DNA from: Cylicocyclus nassatus
Lineage: Eukaryota > Nematoda > Chromadorea > Rhabditida > Strongylidae
Length of the DNA stretch: 64,000 nucleotides
Assembly: GCA_958299035.1 (NCBI GenBank)
Contig: CATQJL010000316.1
Location: 30,569,441 to 30,633,440 of the forward strand
Reading direction: 5' to 3'
How positions within the stretch are numbered: position 1 is the first letter of the stretch; each line of letters begins with the position of its first letter. Below the pieces are notes generated by a model. That model had not been told where the DNA came from, did no database searches, and was given only the letters and a program-made list of their open reading frames with translations. Made by a program: the position numbers and the translations under genes. Below, piece after piece: positions 24,153 through 36,950 of the stretch.

Positions 24153-24802
24153 TGTAGAAAAGGTTGATCTTTGGATGTGCCACGCGGGTTGTGTTTAGCG
24201 TGTAGAATTACCTCAAAAGTGGTAATCAACGTTTATTTAGTAGCAGTACACAGTAGTTTATTCGATGCAAGAGAAGAGAGAGAAGTGCCCCAGAGTTTGT
24301 CAACTCAATTGCTTCTCAGGATACTACTTGTGGACTAATCCTCTAAGACTTCTTAAGTGGCTGGATACTTGTCGTATGGATCTAGTCCTACTCCTAAAAG
24401 GCTTCTTCTCGGTACCGGAGACTACTTGTTCTGACCCCAGGAGCTAACCCTTCCCCAACTTGTGGAGAGACTTGTGGAAGACTGCTCGACCGTACTCATT
24501 CATCAGTATTTATACCCTCTAGATCTTATGCCACGTCATCATTGTTAAGTGATCTAGTGATAAGCCTGGATAACTTAACTTGTGTAATCAAGTTAAGGTT
24601 GGAGCAATGATGAACTGATACGGTATTCGCTTGACTTGTACGTACTTGTCTGGTCAGCTACTTCCGTTGCGGGGCACTGTTCCATCATTAAGGCTCATAA
24701 ACAAAATCACTTAACACAAACAAGGATAAACATAAATAAACATAAACAGAACAATCAACATGATATCATTCACAGTATGTATTGAGGTCGCCTTTGGCGA
24801 CA
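24153..24802 (-). repeat. LTR, 5' LTR of copy 1
   Basis: A 650-bp direct repeat of 22,014-22,659, beginning TGTAGAAAAG and ending GGCGACA on the plus strand. In element orientation it is the upstream LTR and should carry the promoter. The short + strand ORFs across the LTRs recur because the LTRs do. Confidence 0.9.
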
Positions 24803-25403
24803 ACAGGTAAGTTTATTTCGATGTTTGCAGATAGAAGTTTTCCCATCATATCTGTCTCAGGCAGCGGGAGATGCAAAGTATGCAACGAGTTTCTTTGTCT
24901 TGACGATGTTTTACACGCACCTCCTTCTGAAGTTCCAGTTCCTTTTGCACAACAAGCATATTCACAACTGTGAATAATTCGTCAGAGATCGTTGTGAACT
25001 TCGTTATCTTGCACAGCTCTTCAACTCAAATACTTAGACTCGATTCTCTCTGCCACGTGCAGTCTTTCATTCCAGTATTTTCTACTCATTTTATTTTGAA
25101 GAACTAAATAACTTGATTATATCAGGATGTCAAGGATTGAATTCGAATTATTTTGCGATTCCAGCGTGCTCAGCCTTGTTTTTGATAACTCTCCTTGCTA
25201 AGAAGACGAAACTCTTTGATATTTAAGCCAATAGAAGCTACAGTTCATTACTTCCATTGCATTTATGTATGTCTCACTTTCTATCTCACGTTTCTTTTGG
25301 CTGTAATATTCCGAAGATCGTTGCTGTATGGTGATTTATTTTTGTTCTGTTTTCACTATTTTTTTCTCCTTCCATGTCATTTTTTGAAGCGCTTTTCACA
25401 ACT

Positions 25404-26170
25404 AGAGCTCGGCACGATGTGGTTAGTTGAAAATGCAAAAAACGAATTCCCCCTTTACTTCGCCACAAAAGTACGACATCCCCTTGACACACTAACGAAC
25501 AAATCAAACATGAAAACAAACAGAATGAAACAGAATACAAGACCGACAATAAATAGGCAAAAAGGACTAGTGATTGTTTGTATTCTCCGGGTTGGCGGCA
25601 CGCTGTGTCCGCCTCGCACCACCGCGAGCTTGGAGCAACTTTGCCGCTGCCATCCAGATAATTTGGAGGGCTATAACTAGGCGGGGAGGAGAGAGTTTGG
25701 GGAGTACAAGAGCTGTTTTGTAGAATAATAGATGTAGATTATTTTTATGTAAAAAATTTGAAAAAAATTATGTGAAGAATAGAAATTATATGACTTTGTT
25801 TGCGCTAAGCCACTTCAGGTGGCTATCCAGGTGGCTTTCAAGCCACCTAACCCCGAAAAAAGTTTGCCATGCCCTTAGTTCACATAATTTTTTTTGTAAT
25901 TTTTCATATATGGTCCCATCTCCCCATTGCCCATCTATGCACCTATTTTGGCGCCATTTCGTCTTCACTTCGCTGTAAACAAACCCTTTGTTTATTCGCT
26001 GGCGGCATGCCGGCAGCGTGCCGGCAGCAGATCGAAAGACAGCGTTATGCTCTTCCGCAAAAACGACTTTCCCTTTGCTTTTTTCCCCCAAAAACGATAT
26101 CCAGCTTGCTTTGCAAGCCACCTGTGCCCACCCCTGTTCACAACATCAAAGCTCTACTGCGGTTTTGGGA
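25404..26170. repeat. Dispersed repeat family, copy in u3
   Basis: About 750 bp that recurs at 50,027-50,800 (very similar) and 55,221-55,960 (diverged). It begins near CTCGGCACGAGGTGG, includes a GC-richer block around a GCCGCTGCCATCC motif, hairpins built from GCCACCT/AGGTGGC, and a CCGGCA-rich run near 26,010. The ends show only a weak inverted similarity and I found no target duplication, so the class is undecided. Several overlapping ORFs here are not conserved in frame in the 55-kb copy. Confidence 0.55.
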
Positions 26171-28939
26171 AACGTTATTATTCTGATCTAAATTCTAAGG
26201 TTACCATTTACATCTAGTTTCGCATCTGGGTCATAATAATAGTCCACTTATCCACCATGCTCTGCAGTGGCAAAAGCTTGTTTTTATCAAAACTGTGAAG
26301 CTCTCTGAAACTTGATTGGTAATGATCCACCAACTGCGCTACCAGTTTATGAGACCGCAGAGAATAAACGAACTGGTTTGCTAGAGTTACAATGAAATGA
26401 GTGGGCAGGCAGATTCCTGCAAATTGTTAGCAGATGTTCCTAAAAATGCACATCCGTGACTTCACTACCACATTTGCACTTATTCCGCATTTAGCAATTC
26501 TAGCGATTCCGGGATTCAACCAATTCACTAGAAAAAAATCGTAGTCGTAGGTACCAGGTTTGAAAAAATTAATTCTAGTTGATGTAAAAGGTCCATTAAG
26601 CTACAGCCATTTTTAAAAGGGGAAACTTTTTGTAGAATAACCAAGTGGAAAAGGTAAAAAGGCCTGCATTACATTTTTTATGAGAGTCCGATCAATGTTT
26701 TATGGCACTTATTGACCGTCATCAGAGTTTTCTTTGTCAGCAAAAACATATGCTAATGAACCCTTACTCATAATAATTCTTTCCAACTCTTCCTCAATTT
26801 TTTAAAAAGGCGCTTTTTTAATCAAGCAGTAAAGATAGGGAGCCAACGCGGAACTCATATACCAAGAGTCTTTTTTATTAAAAATCTGCATGCGAATGAC
26901 TTTGCCCTTTCAAGCACTTTGCACGCCTTCTTGCCCAGCAAGTGCACTTTCATATTTTCAGCTCTACTGCTTGCTTGGACAGAGTGAGTTAATAATTTTC
27001 ATGATTAGATTTGCCACGGTTAAGTTGGTTTCGATTTGAATTGTATTCTGTAACGTATTTTTCTCATTTACTATCCTCTAAGTTCTTGGTTAAGAACTAT
27101 AGCGGTGCTACTTTCGAGAACGGACCATGATTTAAATGAGATAACAAAAGAATGGCAAGGAGCACTCCAGAGAATATGACCATGATATAAATGAAATAAC
27201 AGCGAAGTCGAGAATTTTTTCCTATTGGTTGATACCATTCTAATTGAGAACTTCATGAATACAAAATCCTTAGAGGATTTTGGAGAAAGTTAGTGCAGCT
27301 TGCGGGTCACTGAATTCAAGACTTCGATCTTTTAGTTATGATTCAGAAATTTTAGTTGTTTATTTTTCCTTCTATCAGAAGAAAAAATGAGAACCTAGAA
27401 TTATTTAGCCAAATTACTTAGGAAGTTTTGTCCGTCAGAGGTGTGCAGAGAAACACGCCTACTTGCTGGTTTTAAATGTTTGTCCCATATAACAGACCAA
27501 AAGCCTTTGCTTCCTTTTCCCATCGCACCCCAGGTCCTTGGTTGCTATCTCATTAAAAGTAAAAGTGAGGGTAAACTCCATTTCAACAACTTTATTTGTG
27601 AGACGTTCATAAAATTGCAAATATTGGACAAATTTTTCAAAAAGTAAAAACGACGCTTTCCAAACTTAGCTGATTTCTGCTGTAAAAACAAGTGTGCTTT
27701 ACTGTTAGCTACTGTATCAAATACGCTGTAGTAGCTAGCCTTCTTGTTTTTGTATTTTTCTAGATTTTATGGACATTCAAACTTTCATTTATGAGAAGAA
27801 GATCGGCCAATTTAATCTTTGATCAGTTAGATGTGCATCACTACAGCGAACACTTGATGAACATATTGACTGTGACAAATGTAACAGATGTCGGTCGTAA
27901 AACCATTTGGCCGTGAGATTCTTGAGAGTCACAATTAGTTCTTCGTAATCATGTAGCGGCTGCACAGGATGATTTATCTCTAAGGGAATGACAGGAATTT
28001 TTTTCTTGGTGTTTTGGCAAAGAAATGATTCAAAGAACACACGCTAAGAACAGTTACATTTTGCAAAAGAACGACAGACAAAATTGCGCTCTCATTGCTA
28101 TATGTAATAAAAAAGTATGGTTCTCCCTTGTCATGGTACATAGCCTCAAAAATCAATTTCCATATCTAAATTCAAATCAAGATTGTACTTTTTCAAATTT
28201 ATGCAGTGTTGGTGTTTTTTGCAAATCAAATTCTTTTCTTTCCCTTTAATTTGTGCAGCAAACGAAGCGTGCCATAAACTTTCTATGTTCGCTTTTCCGA
28301 CGGGACAAAGCTATCTTTTCAACCTTTAGTGGATATCAACCTGGTAAGTGATGAACTAGCAAGCATGGGAAAATGTAAATATTAAAATTTGAAAAGCAGA
28401 AATAGTTTTCTGGTTTCTTTCGTATTTATTTGTATCATACTAATCTGGTCTGCTCTCACAAGTGGGAATGATATCTTCTGTACATCAAGCTTTTTGGCAA
28501 GCACTCGAAAATGAGATGTCTTCAATTTTTGAACATTTCAAACACAACAAGCCTCCTCGATCTTAGTGATCATTCTCTCAAGGCATGCGATCATCACTTT
28601 TTTACCCAGACAGCTCGCGAGGTTAGAAATTTCACTGCTAGTTGTTTGACATATTAGACAGCTCTTGGTAAACGCAATTATTTCAAATCCTCTCTAATCC
28701 TAAATCTTCCCCAAAGTGCGGAATTTCTCTTCAAAACAAGTCGAAATTTTGTTTTAATATTTGTTCTTCCCGCCGTTGAAACTAAGCCATCTCAAATGTA
28801 AACCAAATAGCATTATCGTGCTGATGGCATCAGCACCTTGCTCAAATGCTTTCTTCCCGTTCAACTTTGGAAGTGTATGTACGTCTATTCTTATCTATTG
28901 CAATCTTCGAGTTCATATTTGGGCTTCTATTAGTGTCCC

Positions 28940-29475
28940 ATAATTTTTTTTACTGTTTTTGTTACAACCGTCGTTTCTTTGTATTTTTTCTTCAACTGAT
29001 GTAACTTAATTAACCATTCGAGATGTCAAAGCAAGCTCCACAAGATGGCTATGAAGAAATCGCTCAAATCGTATCTCGCCGGAAGTTTTGATTTGAAATC
29101 TAATAGCATTCGTAAACGAACTTTTACTTCAAAAATCGTATCTCCGCAAAATGTCTTAAAAATTCCCCATTTACTCTAGCTTATGCTTGACACATCACAC
29201 ATTCAAATGTATAGTATCGTATTTTTTCATGGCTAGAAATAAAGAAAAAAATGAATGGAAAATGGCAAACCCCGTTAGACATTCTGAGCTCCTTCCAAAA
29301 GCAGGTGATCATATAGCTCATACATACAGACGTACGGCAATGCGCTGATAATAGATGATAATGATAGTGATCTCAGTACGACCATGCATTTGCAAATTCT
29401 GAAGGTGCCCCAGTTTCTCGAGAAATATCAGTGTCTAGGGTAAAAACGGTAAAAAGTCAGGCACCCTAATATTAT
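28940..29475. other. Insert in u3 absent from u5
   Basis: Flanks that are separated here are joined near 53,685-53,700 in u5. The segment ends close to CAGGCACCCTAATATT and contains a GAGATGTCAAAGCAAGCTCC run related to the MITE motif seen elsewhere. A TTGACACATCACACATTC stretch resembles 16,400-16,430. It is probably a small degenerate element; I could not define its termini. Confidence 0.35.
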
Positions 29476-29814
29476 CTGACGTAAATACTAAAATCTGCTA
29501 AAAAGAAAGCTGAAACAAATTTTCACCCGTCTATCATGAATGTTTTTGTTTTGGATTATGTGAAGATTAACGCCTTCAGACTAATCTGTTGTCCGAATAA
29601 TTCATAAATTCTGGACAGCAGTGCTGCCATAGAAATTAGTTCTGTAATGTTGCCTTACAAAATTTCTTATCCTAAATTTCACTTTTTATGTTTCTATGCT
29701 ATCTGTTCGCAATCTCATTAAATTATACGATCAAATAGTAATAAATAAATTTCCTTTCAAATCTTGAAGCCAGACATCTTTTTTACTCGATGACAAGACA
29801 AGAACCGCGTTGCC

Positions 29815-29960
29815 AGCGAGATTAGTAATTCAACCGCGTTGAGATTCAGCAACCTAGATTCAATTTTTTCGAAGCTTCTTTCATTCTCAGTTTTTAACAT
29901 TAGCATTCGTCGGCTAGAGCGGAATAATCGGTTCCTTGTGTTAAATATAATAATTCGTCA
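29815..29960 (-). other. Conserved ORF-like segment, u3 (pair at 54,040-54,150)
   Basis: The minus frame contains ENERSFEKIES and LLNLNAVELLISLAT and is matched in u5 with about half of the codon changes silent. It is the best coding candidate among the array segments, but the opposite strand is open as well, where changes are spread over all three positions. No start codon or splice pattern that fits was found, and no family is recognised. Confidence 0.2.
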
Positions 29961-30267
29961 AAACTTGAGTGTTGAATACATAAAGTCCATATTTCAGCTT
30001 CTTTTCGATACTCGTCAAAATAAAAGCTAGCATACTCTAACCTTTCGTTATACGTACAAGTCAGTAAAGCGTCTCAATGCTCCATTTTTAGTGTAATTCG
30101 AAGAAATTCGTCTTCAAATAGTTTCTTCTTGCTTGTATCTTATTATGCTCTTCTGAAAGTCTCCGGCTCAAAGACGGAATCCGTCAAGATCTCCTATCAA
30201 AGTTAATTTCGTTTACTATAGAATCAAGAAAATTTACAGTCAATGAAGCTCAAGTTTTTTCGGGTTT

Positions 30268-30500
30268 TCAAAGGTCAAGATCTAAAATCCCACGATAACC
30301 TTCGCAGATCCGCTTGCGAGTTGCAAATGTCATACGAATAAACAGTAGTGAACCCGCAGTAACCAAAAACAACATGCTGTGTAGGCCGCGCTTGTTCTTT
30401 GAGTTTGTCTTAGCACCGAAAGCTCCTTCATCAATCGAGAGATCAACGATGACAGACATCGTACACAATTTTGACAGCTTTGAGAAAGTCAAAATCAATA
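30268..30500 (-). other. Block B ORF (u3 copy)
   Basis: The minus-strand frame contains VDLSIDEGAFGAKTNSK and then a hydrophobic stretch (MLFLVTAGSLLFI) followed by basic residues, which could be a single membrane anchor. It matches the frameshifted copy at 6,589-6,780. Other copies of block B (15,190-15,800 and 36,980-37,600) align only further downstream. No initiator or splice structure was resolved. Confidence 0.2.
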
Positions 30501-31924
30501 CGCAGTTAATAATCTTAGAAGCGTTGCCTCTTACTTTGCTTTGTCCTAATGGAATTTTTTTATCAGCTAATCCTTCAATAGAAATTTATGGATCTTATCG
30601 TGCGCTTGAGTTTGGAAAGCAAAGCTGCTTTCCTTGCGCCTCAATTATTGAAGGAAAAAATAGCAGAGTTATGTTTCTTTTATTCATGTTCTTGTTTACC
30701 TCCACCGCTTTTGTTGTGACTTTGATATGGTTAAAGTGCAATTTGAGGTTTAGAAGGTGGAGCAGCGCCACTCAATGGGGCTAACTAGCTGAGCTTTTGA
30801 ATCAATTCGCAACACTTGATATCAAAACTTGCGTACTTTTTCCATTCACCACATATCTTCTTATATATTTCTTTGCATGAATATTCCACAAAGGTTCCTT
30901 CGCAGGAATATTTGTAGAGCTATCTCAAAAACATCAAAGATTTTGTAGCCTATTTGCACCTAACTCACTCTTTATAGCCGTCTGGACTGCGAAAGTGCAC
31001 AGGGGCAATCACGTTATTATCCTCAGTACTATAAAATAACGAGATTGGCAGCTGAAACCCCTTTCCATTTTTTTGCGCACATGGCGCCTTAAAACATTTT
31101 TTGTGAGCCTGTAGATCTGCTCAGTTTGATGAAGTATGATTTTCTCCATTTTACTGCCAGACACATTGCTCAGCTATTTCCGCACTTTTCGCCTATGTTC
31201 TCTATCTGTTCCCAATTTTTGCGCTAGTCGTTGCATTTTGATTAGTTAAGGAAGGACTTTGTACGCTCTAGTTTAGTTGGCTTGTGCCTTGCATATAATC
31301 AAAAGTGCCAGCAGTTCAGTCTCATTCATGACAACAAGCTCGTGTAAGTTTTCTATATGGGCTAGGCGTGAAGAATTCAGAATACTTTTTTCTTTCTTTG
31401 CTTCAAACGTTTATAAATATCTTCTTGATAAAAAGGCAGTGAATCGGTATGATGACTGAGGCGAATAGAAAAAGCAAACTTAGTAGATTTTAAAGTTTCC
31501 TTTATGTCATTAAATGTAGTTGATAAAGGAATGTTTCTTTAAAAAAACGATTTTTCGAATTTCTGTACATAGCTCTGTGAGGATAACTTGAACGATGGAT
31601 TTAATAATTCGGGAAATTTTTCATGATGCTTTTTGTACATAGCACATTCCAACGAATCTGTTCCTCAGAAGTCGTCTGATGTTCTCACATCAGACGAGCT
31701 CTCTCGGATTTTATGACATCTCGTCGAAACATTCTGCTGAGCTCAAGCGAAGCGCTCACAGAATAATAGTTTAATTTCTCGAGAATTTGCATCTGAGAGC
31801 TGCTTTTCGTATTTTATACCCGACTATTTACGGCTTCAATTAACTTTTTTTGTAAAGTTTCAATTCCAACTGTTTCAATTGGCAAACATTCCCAACTTTT
31901 CGCTAATTGAATGGATATGGTGTA

Positions 31925-32338
31925 CTAACATTTAGTCGTACATCTCGAAACGTTGTTGGAAAAGTTATGGAATTGAGCGCCGTCGAAGTGGTTGATAACT
32001 TGCTGTAGAAAATTTTTTTCGGCTCTGGAAAATGTCTCTCTGTTTAGTGATAGTTTGAAGACGTAATCATAGTCATCTAAAGTTGGTGATTCCAAAAAAA
32101 CCCCTTGGGTTTTCAACAATTTTTTCACGATAAGCACGTTGCGAAGAAACAAGTTTCCGACAATTTTTTCACGATAAGCACGTTGCGAAGAAACGTTTGA
32201 AAGGACCCGCTTTCTTTTGCGGTACCGTATTTTATGCAAAAAGTTATATTTCATCAGGGACTTTGCACTAGTACGCGACAAAAGCCCACTAAGTTTTCGG
32301 AAAACCATTACCATGAAGTGTAATACCCTGTCTGCCAT
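31925..32338 (-). other. Longest array ORF, unrecognised (u4)
   Basis: A 137-codon minus-strand open frame with a basic N-terminal half and an LESPTLDDYDYVFKLSLN run. The middle is created by a 44-bp tandem duplication, which is not a multiple of three, so the two copies are read in different frames; this argues against long-term coding. Its C-terminal half resembles the u1 ORF at 964-1,191. No family is recognised. Confidence 0.25.
32118..32198. repeat. 44-bp tandem duplication
   Basis: The block containing CACGATAAGCACGTTGCGAA occurs twice with a period of 44 bases (starting at 32,126 and 32,170). The u1 equivalent near 1,183 has it once. Confidence 0.85.
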
Positions 32339-33507
32339 GAGGAAAACTGACGGGATCCATTACTTTCTAACACACCAATTTCAATAAAGTTGCAGGAGGC
32401 TGCAGTTGGTCATGGGTGGTTCGTTTGCTGCAATGCCCTTCAAGGAGCTTTTCGTGGAAACTTGGAGAAGTCAATGCCAGGTGTTAAAGAAACGGATTTA
32501 CCATGCGCTTTTGTCGTGATAAATCTCCAATTTCATTTGTTATCCTCAAGCGCTGCTTTTTTCTTTTCTTGTTTTGGACCCGCGCTACTTAGTTCATGAT
32601 TGATAGATGCAAAGGCAAACACTTCGCAAGACTAATTACCTTTATTTATCGATTACTCGTCATTCTCTTCGCTTTGCTCTAGCAACTACGCAAGAAATTC
32701 AGGAAGCTTGCGCATAGAATGTGACAGAATGGTGAGCTGTGTCATCACTACTTTGCAAGTCTCTTTCGTTGACTTTCAAGTAGCTTGAATGAGATTTTTG
32801 CAGCTTGGTAAAGTTGAACCACTGGATAAATAACCCATAAACCTCTCACAAGATTCAATGATCGATTTAACATTTTTTACCGAAATTTTACCAAGCTAGG
32901 ACATACTTCTATAGATGTAGTATGGCAATGTCGCTTATTTGCACCACTTGATTCATTGCTTTTATAAGTAAGGGAAAATCGCGTTTTTTTATGTGCTTTA
33001 CAGGGCAAGCAAATCTACTCTCAGCCTTAACTGAGCCATAGCAATATTATCGCCATTTCTGAACTTTTTGAAAAAGTCTATGAAGAAAGAAACAAATCGA
33101 CAAGCCCAGTAGTGATTTGACAAGGATCTTGGCTGTTTTTAGCGGCTACCGTAAGTCAAGCACGCTTCTATATATGCAGCACTGCTGACAAAACGTTGGA
33201 TCAAGCGAATAAAGTGAAATGGCAAAAACTGTTCGCAGGACAACGAGTATGTGTTTATTTTTCTTCCAAAGATCTGTCATTCAAAAAAGTCGTTACATTA
33301 TTATTATTCGCTGTATTTCCTTCTATCATCGCCTCCACTATTGCCGCTAGATCGTGATCTTCAACCGATAATCAAGTTATCAAGTTTCAACGTAGGAGGA
33401 ACCGCGCCGCTGACAGGCCCGCACGTCCTGCCCTCGCGTGAATTGTAGGGCCGATGATACATCCTTGCGCTATAAAAAGGTCAATAAGTCTTATCCAGAG
33501 CTGATGG

Positions 33508-35292
33508 GGTAGGGGAACGAAAGCCGCCAGTATGGGCCGCATCCGCGGACTGCTGGTCCTGGGACGATATGCAACAACACTGCGAAGGGGGGCGGGCGTT
33601 AGGTACCCAGCCGAGGTGCGGGCGTTAGGTACCCAGTCATTAGTGGTATACTCTAAGCCACGCCCCTTGGTTGCTTCAACAGCGGGTACCTAACGATACA
33701 CCGAATCGTAACTGCTAAAACAGCTCACCTCGCTCGCTACAGCGCTGGCACTTGCGACCCACAGAAAAAAGACGGTTCGAGAAAATCAAAAAAAAATTGC
33801 GCGAACGAAGGCGCAAGTTTGTATGCGAAGTTCTTCTATTGCTTCTTGTTTCTAATCAATCCTAAAATCACAGATATTCGGTGATGAAAGTTAAAAACAG
33901 GGTAAAGCTTTTCTGAGCACTTCACATAGTTTTGCAAGAAGAAATTGCGATAATCTGATCTAAACGATGTCAACAATCTCAAAAAGTAAACTTTGTAGAA
34001 TTCCAATAGACCAAAATTTTAATATTTTAATGAAGCAAATTGCACTTTCGGAGATGTTCCTGGCAAATAAGTTGCACGGAATATGCCTGCCACATATTGT
34101 CGTCGGCCTCGTTTTGAGGTGTGAGGTTGCTGCGTAACTAAGGTACGTTGATATTGCCACAGGGGTTGTGAACTACATTATCCTGGATTAAGGCTATTCC
34201 TCCGTTCACTGCTGAGGCCAGCAGATTTATTAAACATTAAATTGATAAGCACACATTTTTTTTATTTCAGAAGATTTCACATCCCATATGAAAATTTCAT
34301 ATGGGATGTAAAATCTTCCGGAGCTACTGTATTCTATCGTATCTGTGTTCTCTGTAGTGCTTTCATATTGCAAATGTTTTATATTCATTCTCTTTTCTAG
34401 CAACTAAAATATAATCAATTACCCAGATAAAGTTACGATTTTTTCTTGTAGCTTACTAGAAAGCGAAAGATTTTGTCCAAAATGCTCTCAGTAGAGTTTG
34501 TTGCTATTTCATGCTTCATTCTATTGGTACAATCCATCAAAAATGGTTTCGGAATTGCTCTATAATGCCAAATTTCCATTGGTCTGGAACAAAGCTAGTG
34601 CCTTGCCATAAATTATGGTTCACATAGAAATCTTAAAAGTTTCTATTTCTAATGACAAGTTCTCGCCGGAGCTCTTCTTCCAGTCGGTTCCACTTCTCAT
34701 TGTCAAAAATGTATCTGAAGCAGTATTTTGAAACAAAGGAATATTTGTGCAACTAGCTGCCAGGAGCATTTCCAAAAGTGCGCTTTGCTTAAAATCATAA
34801 AATTTGGTCTGTTGAAATTCTACAAAGTTTACTTTTTGAGATTGTTGACATCGTTTAGATCAGATTATCGCAATTTCTTCTTGCAAAACTATGTGAAGTG
34901 CTCAGAAAAGCTTTACCCTGTTTTTAACTTTCATCACCGAATATCTGTGATTTTAGGATTGATTAGAAACAAGAAGCAATAGAAGAACTTCGCATACAAA
35001 CTTGCGCCTTCGTTCGCGCAATTTTTTTTTGATTTTCTCGAACCGTCTTTTTTCTGTGGGTCGAAAGCCAGCGCTGTAGCGAGCTAGTGAGCTGTTTTAG
35101 CAGTTACGATTCGGTGTATCGTTAGGTACCCGCTCTTGAAGCAACCAAGGGGCGTGGCTTAGAGTATACCACTAATGACTGGGTACCTAACGCCCGCACC
35201 TCGGCTGGGTACCTAACGCCACGCACCCCACTGCGAAAGGACCAGTTGGCCGCGAAAGGCGGCTCAAACTGGCGGCTTTCGTTCCCCTACCC
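33508..35292. mobile_element. Long-TIR element with 10-bp TSD (Mutator-like), u4 only
   Basis: Arms (about 33,508-34,160 and 34,730-35,292) are inverted copies, with outer ends GGTAGGGGAACGAAAGCCGCC-like on both sides. The flanking 10-bp direct repeats are GAGCTGATGG at 33,498-33,507 and 35,293-35,302. Inside the arms is a short GGTACCTAACG-containing run repeated twice. No transposase is present. It is the second element here with a 10-bp target duplication, but its termini differ from those of 10,834-11,906. U2 lacks it. Confidence 0.8.
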
Positions 35293-36589
35293 GAGCTGAT
35301 GGCCTCATTTCCGCAAAGCAACAAAAAAACCCCGTTTATCTACAAAGTGATTTTCTGCCTGATTTTTGGTACTTGTTGGCTCATGACTATGGAACAATTG
35401 TATGTCTGTATAAAACCACATTTGCTTGTGCTTGAAATTCTCCGCTTTGAGCAGGACACGACGACTCGGAGAGTGGTAAAAGAGTTCCGTTCCTATATTT
35501 AAAAAGCAAACATTATCTTATATACCTTTTGTTTTTACCTTAGTTTTTGGCAGATTTGAGCATAAGACGTTAGTCCTTCATCTTAGCGAATATAAAAGTT
35601 TTTGAAGTTCGCAGACTCTTTCTTTACAATTCAATCAACTTTGGGCACCAGTGGAGCAGTCTTACTTTTCTCGATTTTCCTTTGTAGTGCAAAATTCTCT
35701 TTTAAAACTCATGTTTGGGCTTTTCGCTGTCAGTTGTTTTTTTTACTCGGAATATATGCTTCGCAGATGTAAATCAAGGGCTTTAGCCTCTGTATTGGTT
35801 ATACATTGTGCCGTTTCTTTATTTCTGTTCAGCATGTCTTGAGAAGCAATAAGCGATCCTCAACACTCTTATTTATAGATTTAGGTGAGTTTGTATAACA
35901 TTTGAACGATTCGATCTGATAGTAGCGTTTTTGTAAAAACAAAAGAAATTCGCTATGCTAAGTTTTTGTTGCACAGGAATTCCGTCTGCGAAGTAGCGAA
36001 GTAGCAGACTCTCAATTCTGTGCAAGTAGGTACTCTTTAGACTGAGATGCTCTATCGAGGGCCCAAATATGCGGATCTCTAAACGTTTCTTATCCAATTC
36101 TAAGGACAAATATTCACTCCGTTAATCACTATAGGCCTAGTTTGACTTCGTGGCTGTTGAAGGAGTGAAAACATTGCTGACTCCATGACTGCGTCCATTT
36201 ACCAATCTTACAAGCTGAGCATAATGTAAGCAGAAAGATGAAATCTAGCCTTCTGCATATACGTAGAGAAGCTGACACGTTTTGGAGACGGGCACTGCAC
36301 AAGGGAAGTAATTCATTCCAGTCTGATAATTTTTTTGAAAACTAAATTATTCTCAGATTACTTCTGCTTTGCGCAACGTGTCACTCCTTTTTTTGATTTG
36401 TCACTTACTTAGAACAGTTTGCATGTTAGCTTATGTATATTCGGCAAGCTTCTGCACAAAAAAAAATTCATACTAACACCCATTTGGAAACCGCTAATCT
36501 AGCAACCATTTTTCTCCATCTCTTTGCCTCTCTACTTTGCAATGCCCAAATAACATTCATTACCAGCCAATAATTGAAGGCTCGGGAAA

Positions 36590-36950
36590 GTTGCGATTGC
36601 GAGCATCTCGCACCTGTGTGGATTTCCGGATCCGCTGAATCCGACATCGTGCTTGAAAAGTCAAAAAAGTGTTTATCGGCGTTTTCCGGCCTTGAACACT
36701 GCTGAGGGGGCGGGGGAACGGTTCACGCCAAAAACAGTGACTGGTAGAAAATACCGCAACTCCACCCATTTTGGCGTCAATTGGCTGATCGGCTAAGACA
36801 GCCAATCGCGACTCAGTTGGCGTTGCTCGCCCATCCCCTCCAGCAGCAATCTTCAAACCGGAAAATGCCATAAAAAGCACTTTTTCGGTTCTTCAAGAAC
36901 AGCTCTGGATTCAGCAAACCAGAAGGCCAAGGAGGAATGGAAAGTTCGTA
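36590..36950. repeat. Foldback repeat, u4 copy
   Basis: The same inverted-repeat block as 14,790-15,155, at the equivalent place in the unit. The 36,560-36,880 minus-strand ORF is read across its arms and should not be taken as a gene. Confidence 0.6.

Larger units (their letters stand above)
22009..24807 (-). mobile_element. Gag-only LTR retrotransposon, copy 1 (with TSDs)
   Basis: Two direct repeats of about 650 bp flank a 1.49-kb interior. Both LTRs start TG and end CA. The element is bounded by 5-bp target duplications, ACAGG at 22,009-22,013 and 24,803-24,807. Orientation is minus: the primer-binding site lies directly inside the right LTR and the gag-like ORF runs leftward. No protease, reverse transcriptase, RNase H or integrase is encoded, and the interior is too short for them, so the element depends on another element's enzymes. 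This architecture fits the plant category called TR-GAG; the nematode family is not identified. Confidence 0.9.
15930..31200. repeat. Tandem-array unit 3 (u3)
   Basis: It starts with block A-like sequence (about 15,930), has block C at 17,060-17,180 and then sequence shared with u5. It carries a mariner-type MITE (17,438-18,303), the LTR retrotransposon (22,014-24,802), a dispersed repeat (25,404-26,170), block D near 28,800, an insert at about 28,940-29,475 absent from u5, and block B at 30,300-31,080. The stretches 18,300-21,400, 26,200-28,900 and 29,500-30,250 contain no gene I can recognise; they align with u5 at roughly 80 per cent by eye outside the more similar core. Confidence 0.65.

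Noticed and set aside
22762..24183. Longer gag start at 24,183
   Set aside because: That start is a GTG inside the LTR and the frame would run through the primer-binding site; an ATG at 24,009 is preferred.
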